A DNA stretch of 54,035 bases from Ignavibacteria bacterium UBA2373 (lineage in GTDB: Bacteria > Bacteroidota > Ignavibacteria > Kapaibacteriales > UBA961), in assembly GCA_002344005.1 (NCBI GenBank), contig DDTD01000082.1, forward strand, positions 1-54,035, written 5' to 3'. The notes beneath the pieces were generated by a model. It was not told where the DNA came from, searched no databases, and saw nothing but the letters and a program-made list of their open reading frames with translations. Below are positions 52,777 to 54,035 of the stretch, piece after piece. Position numbers and translations under genes: made by a program. Each line of letters begins with the position of its first letter. The stretch's first letter is position 1.

Positions 52777-54035
52777 ATGGCAAAAAAAGTACAAAATAAA
52801 AAAGAAATTCAGGATGAGAGTTTATCCGGCAATAAGAGTAGTCTTCCTAATCAAGAGAATACTTTAAGTCAAGTTCCGACTTCAAAAAAGACACAAAAAT
52901 CTAAAGCTAATGCTACACAATTACATGATACCACTGTACCTATACCTGTGAATACATTGCAAGACAATAAGCAAAACACTCAGAAAAAGGGTAAAAAAAC
53001 ATCACCTGCTGCGAAAAAAACACAGGAAAGAAAAACTGATATTTCTGAAAAATCAGATATTGGTAACGATATAAAAACTTCACGTCAATCACAAAAAAGC
53101 ACAAAAGCTGTTACCACAGCATCACAAAACAACATTGCACGTGAAAGCACTGAAGAATTAAATACCAAGCAAAAACAACAACAAAATAGCAGTAATAATA
53201 ATACTGAAAACAATGTAGCCGGAAAAAAAAGTAAACGCCGTAACAATACACTTACGACTACTGTATCAAAAAAGCAAACTCAAAACACTGTTGCAAACTC
53301 AGAAGAAACGCAAAAATCAATTCAAATAATTGATAAAGATAACCGCTCAGAAAAAAGAATAGACAAAAAACATTCTTCGAGGTCAAAAGCCAGAAAAAGT
53401 ACAGAGTCTGTGATATCGAACAATATTGAAAAAAAATCTCAGGATTATGAGTTAAAACCATCTTTGAATGATACGATTCATGATCACAAAGAGCTAAATC
53501 CAAGAGAAATAAAAAGTAAGGATGAAAATTCTAGACATAAACCTGTTGTGGCAAGCCCTAAGAAAATAATAATCGAAAAACAGGAAACGACTAAAACAGA
53601 GGAAAACAGGCAACCGATTGCAGGAGAAAATCCCGCTATATCAAATCGTAACTTAACAGAAAGGGGCGATAATGGTGAGCAAAAAAGGAAAAAGAAAAAA
53701 AGAAATAAAAAAGATACTAAACTTCGTCGCGATGATACTCAAAGTGATGCAGCATCGGTTAATAATGAAACAGGTCATTTACCTAGTAACAATAAATATC
53801 CACAAAAAGAAGCTGTCGTAAAAGTAGGGAATACAAAATTTGTTCATAAAAATGAAAATAAATTACTTTTGAGAGGTGGAAAGCATGCTGTTGCACCATT
53901 AGAAAACCCCGAGAGAAAAAAGATTGTTTTACAATTACCATTGAAAAAACAGGCGAAAAATCTGCTACCAAAAGAACCTTCTAATATAGATTCGATTGTG
54001 AAGGAAGTGCCGCAGCAGATAAATGAAGACAAAAT
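52777..54035 (+). CDS. Lys/Asn/Gln-rich low-complexity protein, 3' end beyond window
   Basis: From ATG at 52777 the frame is open for 419 codons to the end of the window, with no stop. The product starts MAKKVQNKKEIQDE. It is rich in Lys, Asn, Gln, Ser and Thr, with basic clusters (KRKKKKRNKKDTKLRRD; SKRRNN-like) and almost no hydrophobic stretches until about residue 350. From there a more ordered segment (VVKVGNTKFVHKNENKLLLRGG, IVLQLPLKKQAKNLLPKEP) suggests a folded domain may begin at the right edge. There is no signal peptide. It starts 17 bp after dusB, so it is probably cotranscribed. A long basic, disordered N-terminal arm before an RNA-binding or ribosome-associated domain is plausible. 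The family is not recognised. Confidence 0.75.
   Translation, partial: MAKKVQNKKEIQDESLSGNKSSLPNQENTLSQVPTSKKTQKSKANATQLHDTTVPIPVNTLQDNKQNTQKKGKKTSPAAKKTQERKTDISEKSDIGNDIKTSRQSQKSTKAVTTASQNNIARESTEELNTKQKQQQNSSNNNTENNVAGKKSKRRNNTLTTTVSKKQTQNTVANSEETQKSIQIIDKDNRSEKRIDKKHSSRSKARKSTESVISNNIEKKSQDYELKPSLNDTIHDHKELNPREIKSKDENSRHKPVVASPKKIIIEKQETTKTEENRQPIAGENPAISNRNLTERGDNGEQKRKKKKRNKKDTKLRRDDTQSDAASVNNETGHLPSNNKYPQKEAVVKVGNTKFVHKNENKLLLRGGKHAVAPLENPERKKIVLQLPLKKQAKNLLPKEPSNIDSIVKEVPQQINEDK

Overview
The window is an AT-rich stretch of a bacterial chromosome. It most likely comes from the Bacteroidota in the broad sense, on the Kapabacteria/Ignavibacteria/Chlorobi side; this placement is inference. 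The support is several secreted proteins with C-terminal domains of the type IX secretion (T9SS) kind, Omp28-like, DUF1501 and DUF1800 proteins, an EF-P with the PGNLRAF loop I associate with Chlorobi-like lineages, a type 2 isopentenyl-diphosphate isomerase, and few strong Shine-Dalgarno sequences. I see no integrase, transposase, phage gene, CRISPR array or plasmid function. Most of the window is housekeeping DNA in long, tightly packed operons, with a few accessory patches.

Layout. Bases 1-336 are a 21-bp tandem repeat array running off the left edge, followed by about 340 bp without a clear gene and an unrecognised fibronectin-III-type protein (693-1853). Bases 2009-4330 hold a tandem duplication of a whole cassette (terminator, 5' region, secreted T9SS-type protein) whose two proteins are near-identical at both ends and divergent in the middle. 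Next, on the minus strand, come gcvH, accC, accB, efp and tRNA-Cys, then lgt and an HDOD protein. A long minus-strand run from 19638 down to 9355 holds speA, ddl, a PfkB sugar/nucleoside kinase, a secreted unknown protein, apaG, an apparently inactive alpha/beta hydrolase, a LipM-like octanoyltransferase, lptB, a second ABC ATPase and a lytic transglycosylase. fur and topA follow on the plus strand.

A second minus-strand run (35185 down to 23208) is recN, an HD-type (p)ppGpp-hydrolase-like gene, dprA, fni, a polyprenyl synthase, kynA, comF, a secreted aminopeptidase P, a small charged protein, trmB, aat and an OmpA-type lipoprotein. Many neighbours overlap by 4 bp (ATGA), which points to translational coupling. 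The run mixes DNA repair and uptake (recN, dprA, comF), isoprenoid synthesis (fni, polyprenyl synthase), tRNA and protein modification (trmB, aat) and tryptophan breakdown (kynA).

Bases 35288-45103 form an envelope/secretion block: an Omp28-like T9SS cargo, and divergently a 1808-residue SBBP/Ig/ASH adhesin-like T9SS cargo that overlaps a beta-barrel protein with two OmpA-type domains. An ABC-F protein follows, then a TetR-GNAT pair, a DUF1800-DUF1501 pair, a DusB-like tRNA-dihydrouridine synthase, and a long Lys/Asn/Gln-rich reading frame that runs off the right edge.

The items most worth a second look are the mosaic gene duplication, the left-edge repeat array, the hydrolase lacking its nucleophile and catalytic histidine, the paired cysteines in the ASH repeats of the giant cargo, and the unfinished lysine-rich protein at the right end. 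I do not see a clearly new multi-gene system.
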